Part shown: in pieces, positions 35,167 through 46,330 of the stretch | How positions within the stretch are numbered: the stretch's first letter is position 1 | How the letters are laid out: each line of letters begins with the position of its first letter | From: Arachis hypogaea | Taxonomy: Eukaryota; Streptophyta; Magnoliopsida; Fabales; Fabaceae | Assembly (NCBI RefSeq): GCF_003086295.3 | Contig: NC_092045.1 | Span: 27,756,022 to 27,820,021 of the forward strand | Reading direction: 5' to 3' | DNA: 64,000 nucleotides | Translations under genes and position numbers: made by a program | Notes under the pieces: generated by a model | The model's database searches: none | What the model was told of the DNA's origin: nothing | What the model saw: only the letters and a program-made list of their open reading frames with translations

Positions 35167-37241
35167 TTACTAATTATCTATTTTTGCATTCTTATGATTG
35201 GAGTTGGTAATTTATTTGGGTGATTGCTTTCTTCTATATTTGCTTGTGGATATATTGAGGAGTGATTTGACAATTGACATTATTCAGTTTGGGTTGCTTT
35301 CATGCTTGGATTAATTACTCTACTTTACATGTTTTACATGTATACCAAGTGTTTGTGAAAAGATCCTTATGGCATTATGTACTCTCATTTATTCTATCCT
35401 TCTACTTTAAATGCCTATTTTTCACAAAAACCTTGCAATCCTTTATATATTGAACTTAATTGTCACACATAAACATGATTGTTATTTTGTTACATGTGAT
35501 ATTCATTGTTGCTATTGATGCTTGACCTATGCTTCTCATGCCTTTTCCTGCATGCTTTTAAACCTCTTGCATCTAGCTGCTCTAATATGCCTTCATTGAC
35601 TTCAATTGATATACTATTTGCATGTAGTCGCGACCATGTATTTAAGACATTATCCTTTACCTTGGCATTGATTATCACTTGAACCTTCCTCCTCCCGGTT
35701 CTAACTATTTAAATTACATGTCCCTTTCCTTTCCCCCTCTTTCAGGATAGCCACCAAGAAGGATAAAGAGAAAGCCTCTACAAAGACATTGGCCAAGAGA
35801 GGAAAAAAAAGAGCACCAGCTGAGAAACCACAACCCCCGCCCACCTGCACAGCTTTGCATGCACCAAGGACGGTGCAATCTTTAAGTGTGGGGAGGTCGA
35901 TACCGACTTCCGCGGGTAACTATTTTCTGACTCAACACCAATGTTTAATTTTTTTGGTTAAATTAGTTGTTGCATTTGCATGTTTGATTGCATACTTTAC
36001 CACTACTTAGTTGAAGTAATAATTTCTTTTTCAAGAAACTTTTTAGAGTATTTCACTAATTTGAATTAAAACTTTTGTTGAACTTGTTTGAAGAAATTTT
36101 ATTTTGGAACATGGTTTAGAGCTCGAACACACAAAACCAGTGAGATTTTGAGCCTATTCGATTGGTTGCATTCTATCAACCAATACTCTGTTTTGGTGTG
36201 TGTTGTTCTCTGTAAAATTGTGAGCTTACATACCCATATGGCCTTATCTTTTCATTATCCTTTGCAAACCAATTTGAGCTTATTTTACCCCATTTGTTCT
36301 TTATTTTAGCACATCATTAACTCTAAGTGGAAAACAATAATGTCTCTAATTTGAATCCTTGGTTAGCTTAGACTAGTGAAAGTGCTCACGAACTAAGTGT
36401 GGGAAAATTGGGATTGAAAATATTTGGTTTGAGAATTGGGTATTGTATATCCTTGATAAAATGTGAAAAAGAATGTTAAACACATGTTTATGTATTTAAT
36501 ACCTTAATCATATGCATTAAGAAAGACAAAAGAAAAGAAAAATAGAAAGAAAAAAATTAGAGAAAAAGAAAAGAAAAAGAGCAAGTAATAAAAGGGTCAA
36601 AATGCCCCAAAGTAAATGATAGCAATGCATATGAGTTATACTCAAAATCGGATGCATGAATATGTGGTAAACCCAGTTAATAGGTAGTTAGGCTTTATAT
36701 TATGATTACATGGATTGTCTTAGGTTAGGTGGTAAATTTAGGTTAATCAAGGATTCAGATTTTAGTCCACTTGACCAAATACAATCCTACCTTGACCCTA
36801 ATCTCATTACAACCCTCAAAAGACCTCTTGATTTGTGTATTTGTGCATTAATTTTTTGTTGATTGTTAGATGAAGAGCAAGCCTTAAAAAGCAAGATTAG
36901 TAGAGAATTGATAGAATTGAACCTTAAACACTTGAGTAATTAGAGTGTATACACTTCCAGTGAGGGTTCGATGCTCGATTCCTTGTTTCCGGCTTTCATG
37001 GGCTATTTTCTTTTGCAAGTCTATTTGTACTTCATTTTTATAATTTGAATTAGTGAAATCATGTTCATATTTCTTCTTGAAGGATTTGTTTACTTTTAAC
37101 CAAGTAGGTAGAAATATTTTGCATATTAGTTGCATTCATATAGATAGGTTGCATTTCATACTTTCTACCATTCCTCTTCACTCTTATAGCTTCTCTTGAG
37201 CTTAGCATGAGGACATGTTAATGTCTAAATGTGGGGAGATT

Positions 37242-38708
37242 TGATGCACCACTATTTCGTGGTACATCTTGTACTTAATTGAGTGGATTTTATCCACTAT
37301 TCTCACACTTATTCATATAAATCGCATGTTTTATATTTTCCTTCCTGATTTTGTGCAATGATTGAAAACATGTTTCTTTGGTCTTAATTTAGCTAATTTT
37401 AACCCTTTCTTATTACCATTCAATGCCATGATATGTGTGTTAAGTGTTTTCAGAGATTACAGGGCAAGAATGGCTTAGAGGATGGAAAGGAAGCATGCAA
37501 AAGTGGAAGGAATACAAGAAGCTGAAGGAACTGTAAAGCTGTCAACTCTGACCTCTTCACACTCAATCAATCATAACTCGAGCTACAAAGGTCCAAATGA
37601 GGCGGTTCTAGTTGCGTTGGAAAGCTAACATCTGGGGCTTCAAAATGATATATAATTTGCCATAGTGGCTATGCAGCTAGGCGATGCGCACACGCACTTG
37701 ATGCGCACATTGGCAAAAAGTCCATCAACGCGCACGCGCACCTGGCGCGTACGCGCGACATGCGCGATGTACTGCAACAGCAGAGTGGAGGATTGAAAGA
37801 ACACTTCTCATTATTCACAATTTAGGTTTTAGATGTAGTTTCTAGAGAGAGAGACTCTCTCCTCTCTCTAGGTTTTAGGATTTCTAGTTCTAAATTTTGG
37901 ATTGGATAATTGAAGAGAGTTACTACCTCCGTAGAGTTTTTATCATTCTAGTTTGTTTCCTATTCCTTTACTCTTTTATTTCCTATTTACTTTGTTTAGA
38001 GTTATATGGATATCTTCGATTTTGGAATTAATTAATGTAAAGATACTTTTCTATTTAATTTTCATTATTTGTTGATTATTTTCGATTGAGTTTTATTATC
38101 ATGTCCTCTTTCTACTCTCTTTACATGTATGTGAAATTGGCATCCATGTCAATGGAGTAGGCTCCCAACTTGGCTTTGGAATTGATTAATATTTGGAGAC
38201 CCTTGAGTTAAAAGGCTCAAGAGTTAAATCGTAATTGGGAATTGTTGGCTGGCTCTCTAGTCATTAACGCTAATCCTTCCCAAGGGAGAGGATTAGAGCT
38301 TGTGAATAGAAGTTCTCAACTTGACGTTGTTAACTAAGTAGAAACAACAACCTATTATTATTAATCTTGGGAAATCCAACAAAGATAGAACTTCCGATTA
38401 ATCTTCTCCAAGCCAAGGCCTTTATATTAATTACATAAAACCTCTTGTTAATTTTCCTTACTTTAATTTATAATCATTTATTTTTCCATTCTTCAACCCC
38501 AAAAATATACTTTTCCATAACCAGTTATAAGTACACTTCTCTGCAATTCCTTGAGAGACGGCCCGAGATTTGAATACTTCGGTTATTACTTTTTAGGGGT
38601 TTTGTTACTTGTGACAAATAATCTTTTATATGAAATGATTCTTGTTAGTTTAAAAGCTATACTTTCAACGAGAACTTATTTGTGAAATTCTAGATCACAC
38701 AAAAGTCA
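37242..38708 (+). repeat. Right LTR of the outer element (1467 bp)
   Basis: It begins TGATGCACCACTATTTCGTG and ends CACAAAAGTCA, followed by GTTCG. Relative to the left LTR it carries an additional segment of about 30 bp within the CG-dense part (near 37708-37737) and lacks the 75-bp segment, so the pair differ by two indels as well as substitutions. Confidence 0.92.
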
Positions 38709-38713
38709 GTTCG

Positions 38714-39809
38714 CTAACAACACTTTAAAAGAATATTAATAGATGAATGAATTCTATTAATAATTCAAAAGTAGGTAAACATTACATCAAAAGAACAATA
38801 TACATTTAAAAAGTGTAAAAGAATAACATAAACATATAAAAATAAATTAATATAAAATAGAAATATCTTACGAGGCTATGACGTAACAATTTATTATATA
38901 TGCACAATTTGGTCTTAGTATTCACCAAAGATCGGTAAATATTTTTTATCAATCTCCTTTAAAAGAAAAAAAAATCAAACTCCAATATTAACAAGTATTA
39001 GTAATTAACTATATTGGAAGAAAGCAGCAGGAAACATTGTTATATATGGAGTTACTTTGTAATTTTTTGTAGATTTTTTCTTCACCACTTTACGAAATGT
39101 CGTTCTTTTAATTGTGAAAATATGTCAAAGTTAAAAATAGGGAATGGCCAATAACGTTTATTAATATGATATTCATAAATTAAAACGACTTTAATAAATA
39201 TTAAATTATATGATGATAACATTAATTACGATTTTAATAAAAATTAAAATATACAGTACAATCCTAGTAATTAATATATTAATATGATTTTTATGTAGGA
39301 TGGCATAGTATTCACACATGGGAGAGGCAAAAACCAGAAGGGATATTCCTGCATGCAATGAAATTAAAAATTTAAGATTAAAAAAATAGTAAATATATTT
39401 GATGAAGAGCTTAGTTACCAAATAATAAATGGAAAAAAATTGAAGATTTGTATAGACTTGCCAATAATTCCTACAGCAAAGATCAAGGTGGTCATGAAGA
39501 AAGAAGAAATGTGTACGAATGAAACAATGAAAGCTTAGATAAAAAGTTGTATGTTAATTGACTTAATTCTATTTGATGGTATGGTACAATGTTAAAGCTT
39601 TGAAGGCTCCAACATATTTATGTTATATCCATCGGATAATTGGAAGCAACTTGGTAATTTTTAATTTAGTGAAAGGACAAGCAACTTGGATAAATTTGAT
39701 TCTCTATTATACACATTTTATAATTTGTCTTCACTTAAATCACCGCCGACCCTGATTTTTTTTCCTTTTTTCCTTGAATATATATATATCGACTTTGATT
39801 TTACGTATA
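38714..39809. other. AT-rich DNA between the LTR nest and the Helitron end
   Basis: No gene is recognised. By position it could be the continuation of the CACTA element interrupted at 21035, but I found no CACTA terminus. Confidence 0.4.
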
Positions 39810-39838
39810 CTAGCAGAGCAACCCGTGCATTCGCACGG
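39810..39838 (-). terminator. Helitron 3' terminus: hairpin plus CTAG
   Basis: On the plus strand CTAG (39810-39813) is followed by nine bases and the inverted repeat CCGTGC-ATTC-GCACGG (39823-39838). On the minus strand the hairpin therefore precedes CTAG, the canonical Helitron end where rolling-circle replication stops. The hairpin is a GC island in AT-rich DNA. Confidence 0.88.
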
Positions 39839-41341
39839 CAACATATATTATTGTTTAGATTTAGAAAGAAAAAAACTAAATCTTTTTATTTTTAAGTTAT
39901 TACCACAAAAAAAACTAAATCTTTCCATGTCTAAATATTATTAAGCTATAATATTATTAAAAAACAATCTTTTGTTTGAATTTTATTTTTATTATCCATG
40001 TAAAAATTATTTCTGGTCACAAATCAAACATTGAGTACATAATTATTAAAGAGAAGTCGCTGATATCTATTAAAAAACAAAGTTAGTACAAAATTATCAG
40101 AGAGAAGTGGTTAACCTCTATTATGAGACAAAGTTTGTCAAAAAGTTCAAACAATTTTAGAACATTACACAATTAATCAAAATAGACCACATACTTTAAC
40201 CACTGCATTCATCTATGTACTCGTTAAAATGACAATTCAAAGATTTTCCAAACATAAAGATCTAACTGAGGCATAATGATCCTAGGGTTGTGTCTTCAAC
40301 TTTATCTAAGTCATTTGAAATTTTGATGTTACAGTAATTGTTGTCTTCATCAAGTTGAAAGAATTGAATGAATTAATACAATAAAAATCATATGATTTAT
40401 TTTACCAATTTAAATAAGATACCTTGTGTTTTATTCTTCACTACTTAATGCTCCATTCTTGAATTATGACAAATTCTGCATATGTTCAAGACCGAATGAG
40501 GAGATGCTACTGCTGAAGTCTTCTTTTGAACACTCCAAAACTGCATTAAATCTACTCCACCATCCAAAAGGAATTTCAATAATTTATTTAATCAAAACTT
40601 CTTCTCCGTTTTCGTTAGGTATTTTGACTCATAGAAAGAAACCCCTTTGAAGATTTGGTAAAAAAGTGATACAATGAATCTGGGCCCAAATGTAACAAAG
40701 GTAATTAAAAAAAAGTTAAAGACAATTACAAATACACCCCTCAATATGAAAAATTAACGCTGCACAAAAGTATAGTGCAATAACTACATCAAATTCAAGT
40801 TTAAATAATGAACTAAACATTATAATTTTAGTGATGAGTTATAAGAGAAGATATAAATAAATATAAATTAATTCCATATTATAATTTAAATCTATCTATA
40901 ATCTTAAAAATACTTTAATACTGGAATTCTATTTTTGATTCAAAATGAATAAAAAAGAAAAAGAAAAAGCGCTAATACAAAGCTATCCTAATTCTGGACT
41001 CAAACAAAAACATGATTAACCTGTTACATGAATTAAATATTATTAAAGTCTTATTACTGATGTATATACTATTAAAAAATTGAAGAATAAATTAAAAGTG
41101 AAGACATAATGACTGAAATAGCATAATATTAACTTCAAATATAGAAACCCATACAAAAGAAGATGAAACAACAGTTAAACATAAAGCATTACAAAGTTCA
41201 CAACATATTACTAATATTCTACACCAGTTTGAGAAAACTCTTAAACACTAACATCTTCATCATTGCATAATAGCAAGAAAGATACTTGAGTACAATACAT
41301 GTAACACGAACAAAATGCAAGACTCTTTCCAATTCTTCACT
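39839..41341 (-). other. Helitron 3' non-coding region
   Basis: AT-rich, with no coding exon that I can support between the RPA-like stop codon at 41342 and the terminal hairpin. Confidence 0.55.
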
Positions 41342-44300
41342 TCAATGCCAGATATTGGACTCTGATTGACGTTGGATACACAATTTGAAAGCATCTTGAA
41401 GTTGATTTATAGTTGTAACAGAAGAAAATTCATGTGCCAAATTTACCTCGCTGGTAGTAGAATTGACCTCTTGGTTAACAGAAAATTCACAAGGCTACAA
41501 AAAATCACAAAATACAAAACACTCATCAGAGTAAGAACAAAAGAAATAAAAAATTATCAATAAAGGCTAATGAATACTAAAGGAAATCACTTTAAAGTAA
41601 ATGATTTAATAGTATAATTTAATGCAAACCTTTTGTTGCATATTAACTGTAGCCTCTGTTGTGCAACCAAAATCTATGGAGTATTGCTGCATAAATGAAC
41701 CGAAAGAAAAAGAAAAATTAATAATACACTGATAAATAATTAAATACAACACCATGAGACACAAGAATTGAGTTTTGAAACCGAGAGTGAATGAAGAATT
41801 AGCTAAACCTTATCATATAATTTCTGATTTCGTAGTTGGAATGAATCAGCTATTAACCTTCCTGAGGTTGAAGGTCTAACAACTTTGGCACCATGAACAG
41901 AATCCGATAATTCAATTTGAAAACTACTTGACTGGAATAAAACATGAATGAATTTCAAAAATTTAAATAAGATTAACAGAGGACAATAATATAATTGCAA
42001 TAAAGAATGAGAACATAATTAAATTTAAAAACACAAGATAGAATATGAGCAAAATGTTATCATTGCAACCAAACCTTTTTATCATGCATTGGAGAAGCAC
42101 GTTCAAAGAGATTGACCAATGAAACATCATCACAAATACGATGCACTATATACACAGTTGTGTTATACTCATAACCAACAGGTCTAGGATCTATCATTAA
42201 AACCATCTTCTTCCCAATTAAACAGTCAGACATGGTTGGCGGGACTCTATGCTCATAAATAGTCTATATAATTCAAAGAAAAATACAGAAAAAGTAAGCC
42301 ACAAAAAACAATTTAACCAGTAAGAATGAGATGGAGAAATAAATAATAAGGGTAAGATTTCTATGCACGAGGAAATCCAGCAAAAACAATAAAAAGAATA
42401 AACAAACCTCTTTGAAATTTGATTTTTCATTCAACAAATCACCACAATCTTTCTTGATAATATGCCTAACTTCACGATCATGCAAAATGAATACATTGCT
42501 ACCACTTGCATGAGAAATCACCACCTTTAACCGATAGCTTTTTAAAAAATTCAAAAGAAAAGAAACATTATTGAAATAACTAAAAACCTATGCAGAACGA
42601 TGAATTTCGCAAATAAAAAAAGTAATCACAGTTAATTTTGTTAATATAATAAGAATGCAACCAATTTTTTTTTAAAACCTTGGAATAGCGTCAACACACT
42701 CAAGCTGACACATACTACAAAAAAATTGTCCATTCTGTGGATAAATAACTGCACCACAAAGACATGAAGAATACCACCATTTTTGCTCCTTTAACACAGA
42801 TGTGATCTTTCCAAGTACTAAGCAGAAAACATCCTACATGGATTTTTTTTGTAAGTCAAATAAGTAATAAGGCAATATCAAAAGGAAGAAAATAGAGAAT
42901 GAAAAAGAATCCAAAATGGAGAAAAAAAAAACTATTTTCCAGAAAGTTTCGTATGAAAATTAAACTTAATTTGATCCTAAAAATATAAAAAAAACTAAAA
43001 TATAATTACATACTGGCTCTGGAGTAGAACAATAGTAACGCACAGCAAAATGATCAAGCAGCATGTCATCAACATTGCAAGCATGAATAAAAGCATCGCA
43101 TGCAATTCGACTTTTATATTTTTCAACTTCTGCATAGTGATGATAATCTTCACATATGGGAGTATAGATAGGTGCTTGAATACCACTCTACATTATAAAT
43201 CAAAATGTTATACTCAATAGATGAATATAACCTTGAATAACAACTAAGTTCAGTTTGGAAAAGTGAAAAAATTAATATATATAAAAGATGTGCTATAAAA
43301 TCAACAAAACCATTTAAACATACATTTATATTTGGATCAAGCTTCAACTCAACATGTGGTAGATTTTCATTCAAGATTGAAATAACTTTGAATGTCCCAG
43401 TGTATGGCTCGTTGCTTACTTTTTTGCAGTCAATTTTGAAAATCAACTCTTTCCCAATAAAAAGATCAAAAAAGGTAGGATACAATGCATAACTGAAATC
43501 CTGGAATGTTTTTAGAAAAAGAGTTAACAAATAAATGTTAAATGAGAACAAAGACAGAAATAATATTTAAAAACAAAATGAATCTAAATCACATTGAGTT
43601 CTTTCTCATGATCCATCAATGCAGAAGAACATGTCTTTCCAAACAATTTAGTTGCAGCAGAATCCATAAGAACAAAGACAGCAGTTGCATTTCTATCTTC
43701 AACAACAATCCTAACTCTATACCTGTAAAGATAAATTTTTAAAAATAAAAAAATATCACTAATATAAGAGAAAAAAAAGAAGTTTGAATTGATAATAGAA
43801 AATCAAATCAACGAAGAAAGAAATAATATATTTTAACTTCTAAAAATAATTACTTTGCAATAGCATTGTCAACATCTCTGTCACAAACTTGACAATGGAA
43901 AACATTATCCACTTGATCAAGACTATGTCCACAAACACATGAAAACAGCCACCAATTAGCACCACCAAAGATTTCTTTTACTTTAACTACAACAAAGAAT
44001 AAACCATCCTGCAAATAATGAAAACCACAAAAAAAACCTTTTAAGTTTGCAAAGAACTTACATTCATTTAAAAAGATTGCATTAACATTATATGGTGCAT
44101 ACAGAAGAATAAAATATGACCTCAGTATTCTCTTGAATCACTTGAATTGTGCGAATGCATCTCCAATTCAAGGAATCATCATCAATGTTTGAAACTAAAG
44201 AACCATGCTCATTCTTTGTAAACATATTAAAATGACAACTTGCTACATTCATTCTGCAAATATAAAAAATTAAGAGACAATTACAAATTTTCAAATATCT

Positions 44301-45588
44301 AAAAAGACCAAACGAAAATTCATAAAAAATAATTATGCTTACAACTAACCTTTCAAGAAAATGCACAGTTTCTTGCAAATCAGGGTTGATAAGGATATTT
44401 GATATATTTAATACATTTTGCAAAGAAACTCGATCTGAATAATACATAACGCAATAAAATATATCGGTAAAGACCAAAATGAAAGGTAAAAAAAAGCACA
44501 ACATTAGATTGTTAATTTCTGATAATTGCATGATTTAAAAATAGAAAAATTAAATGGAATTCCAAACCTCCATAAACTTTGATTTTAAAAGATTGCAGAA
44601 TAATTATAGGAGGTCTCTGAAATTTAGTTAGCATAGAAAACTCCAAACATTCACAACTTTTTCCAAACACATTGCACTGAATCTTCTTCCTATAAACATG
44701 AAATTCAAAGGCATTACAATTAACATATTAAAATAACATTAAAAAATAAAATAGTTAAAAGTTTAGATCTCATGATAAAATACCCATCAGCATAAAGCTC
44801 CAAGATGACAACTTTAATCATTTTTCCACAATAATTAATTTCTTTATCCGGACGCACACCAGTGATAACTCCAACAAAATCTAGAAAAAATATTAAAAAA
44901 AAACAAATATATTATAAATAGACTAACCATTTGAGAAAGAATAAAACTTTCATTGCTAAAAAAACAGATTACAATTAGTTAGAAATACAAAAATCCTAAT
45001 CTAATTACATACCTATTAAATAGTCAGAGTCACCTCTTTTTTCTAGTATTTCAGATATTGGACAGAAACTGAAACCATCATTTAAAGCTGAAAAAGGAAC
45101 TCCTGGGGTGATAGTAGTTTCTTCTTGAAATAGCAACTTGAAACGATGTTGAGTTACCCTGTTGGACCCAATATTTGGAACAATAGAAAAATTTGTCATG
45201 ATGTAAACGCTTCCCTGATCTAACACATCAACGACATCCGATATGAAACATTATTTGATGATAGCTTCAATCTTATCCAGCTGTTTTAACAAATAAAAAG
45301 CGTGAAAAAAATTAAACACACTCAATGGTGTTTAAAAGTTGAAAGAAACCAAACAATTTTTTTTCCATGAATATGGAAAAAAAAGCTGTGAAATTGCTGT
45401 AAAAATAAAAATTAAAAGATAATATTACAACTCACATTCTGGTCCATCAGTATAAGGTGCAGCAACCCGTCATCATTTTCTTTTAATACTGAGTTTCCAT
45501 CAAACCAAAGTCTAACAACTTTCACTCTCAACCTCCATGTTTCTCTCCAAGGCGTAATGCACTTGATTGGATCAAATAAAGTATGCAT
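41342..45588 (-). pseudogene. RPA70-like single-strand DNA-binding protein, with duplicated C-terminal OB/zinc region
   Basis: ATG 45588 opens MHTLFDPIKCITPWRETWRL. About 14 short exons follow on the minus strand with GT/AG borders. The N-terminal part matches DNA-binding OB domains A and B of plant RPA1 (VRLWFDG, VITGVRPDKEINY, INPDLQETVHFLER). Domain C appears with its zinc finger (CVCG...FHCQVC, about 43860-44010). A second domain-C-like unit follows with another zinc finger (CLCG...FFCSMC, about 42690-42840), then a hydrophilic tail ending in TGA at 41342-41344. RPA1 coats single-stranded DNA in replication and repair. In a Helitron it may protect the displaced strand (inference). The only lesion seen is TAA at 45251-45253 within IEAIIK-stop-CFISDV. 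A CAA codon would restore sense. Confidence 0.8.
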
Positions 45589-45686
45589 CTTCTTTAATGT
45601 TCTCTCACAATGCTGAAGAAGTGAAATAAAAATGAAGAGCAAAGCAGAGATGAACATAAGTTGGCAATTTTCTCCCTCTCTTGTTA

Positions 45687-45697
45687 CATATATATAA
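45687..45697 (-). promoter_or_regulatory. TATA box of the downstream Helitron RPA-like gene
   Basis: The minus strand reads TTATATATATG about 100 bp upstream of ATG 45588. The interval is free of ATG-led long frames apart from a short in-frame extension. Confidence 0.6.
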
Positions 45698-45785
45698 AGC
45701 TTCTGCTATAAGTTTGCTTAGGGTATGACAAGACTTGACTTTCCCTTCTTGGGAAAGAACAAAAAACTTCAAGTATAATTCACCC

Positions 45786-46330
45786 ACTAACCTGCAAAAA
45801 ATACCAACTCTATATGTCATAATAAAAAAAATTATTTTGACAAATTAAATAAAAAGTTAACAAAAAAAACTGGTATGTTAACGCCTTTTTTTTCAAGCAA
45901 GAACTAACTTGAAGAAATTAAATTGAAAATAAAAAAGTTAATAACAAAAATAAATTATAAAAGAAACTATTTGCTTAACAACTTTAAAAAAATTAAATCA
46001 AGAATAAATATAAGAAATGATCAGCCACAAGATAAAATCCTTTAAAATGAAAGAACTTATATGCCAAATAATATACTTTTGTATCGCTATTGATTGGTGA
46101 AGAATCACACGCGAAAGCTTTTTGTTAGTTCTCTCACTGACTAACCTGCAAAAAATACCAACTCTACATGTCATATTGATAGTTAATTAAAAAAATTATT
46201 TTGACAAATTAAAGAAAAGATTAAAAAAAATTGGTTCACTAAAATTTTATTTTTATTTTCAAGATAGAACTAAACTGAAAAAACTGAATTGAAAATTATT
46301 AGTTAATAATAAAAATAAAGTATATAACTT
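45786..46330 (+). repeat. Tandem duplication of a roughly 350-bp Helitron intergenic segment
   Basis: ACTAACCTGCAAAAAATACC begins near 45786 and again near 46139. The following 60 or so bases (CAACTCTA(T/C)ATGTCATA..., TTATTTTGACAAATTAAA) match, and similarity fades over about 190 bp. It lies between the RPA-like promoter and the helicase 3' end, so it may once have held splice-border sequence of the upstream exon. Confidence 0.7.

Larger units (their letters stand above)
34365..37241 (+). other. 3' non-coding part of the outer element
   Basis: It holds an AT microsatellite (34577-34657), CG-dense tracts (about 34668-34870 and 34940-35035), a TTTCTTC tandem tract (35109-35166) and a short Lys-rich frame near 35745-35880 (KDKEKASTK...KRGKKRAPAEKPQPPP). 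It ends in the purine-rich tract GTGGGGAGATT at 37231-37241, directly before the right LTR, the expected plus-strand primer. No pol domain is present. Confidence 0.7.
21036..38708 (+). mobile_element. Outer non-autonomous LTR retrotransposon, interrupted by two later insertions
   Basis: Direct LTRs lie at 21036-22552 and 37242-38708, with a 5-bp target duplication GTTCG on both sides (21031-21035 and 38709-38713). Inside the left LTR is a tRNA-Asp-type primer site (22564-22580), and just before the right LTR is a purine tract (GTGGGGAGATT). Subtracting the nested 9,980-bp insertion and its duplicated 5 bp leaves about 7.7 kb. The internal region holds only a gag-position open frame and no protease, reverse transcriptase or integrase. 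It would need proteins from another element. It inserted beside, or into, the CACTA fragment. Confidence 0.92.

Noticed and set aside
36500..36600. AAAGAAAAG-rich stretch as a possible polypurine tract
   Set aside because: It is 650 bp from the LTR. The purine tract GTGGGGAGATT directly adjoining 37242 is the proper candidate.
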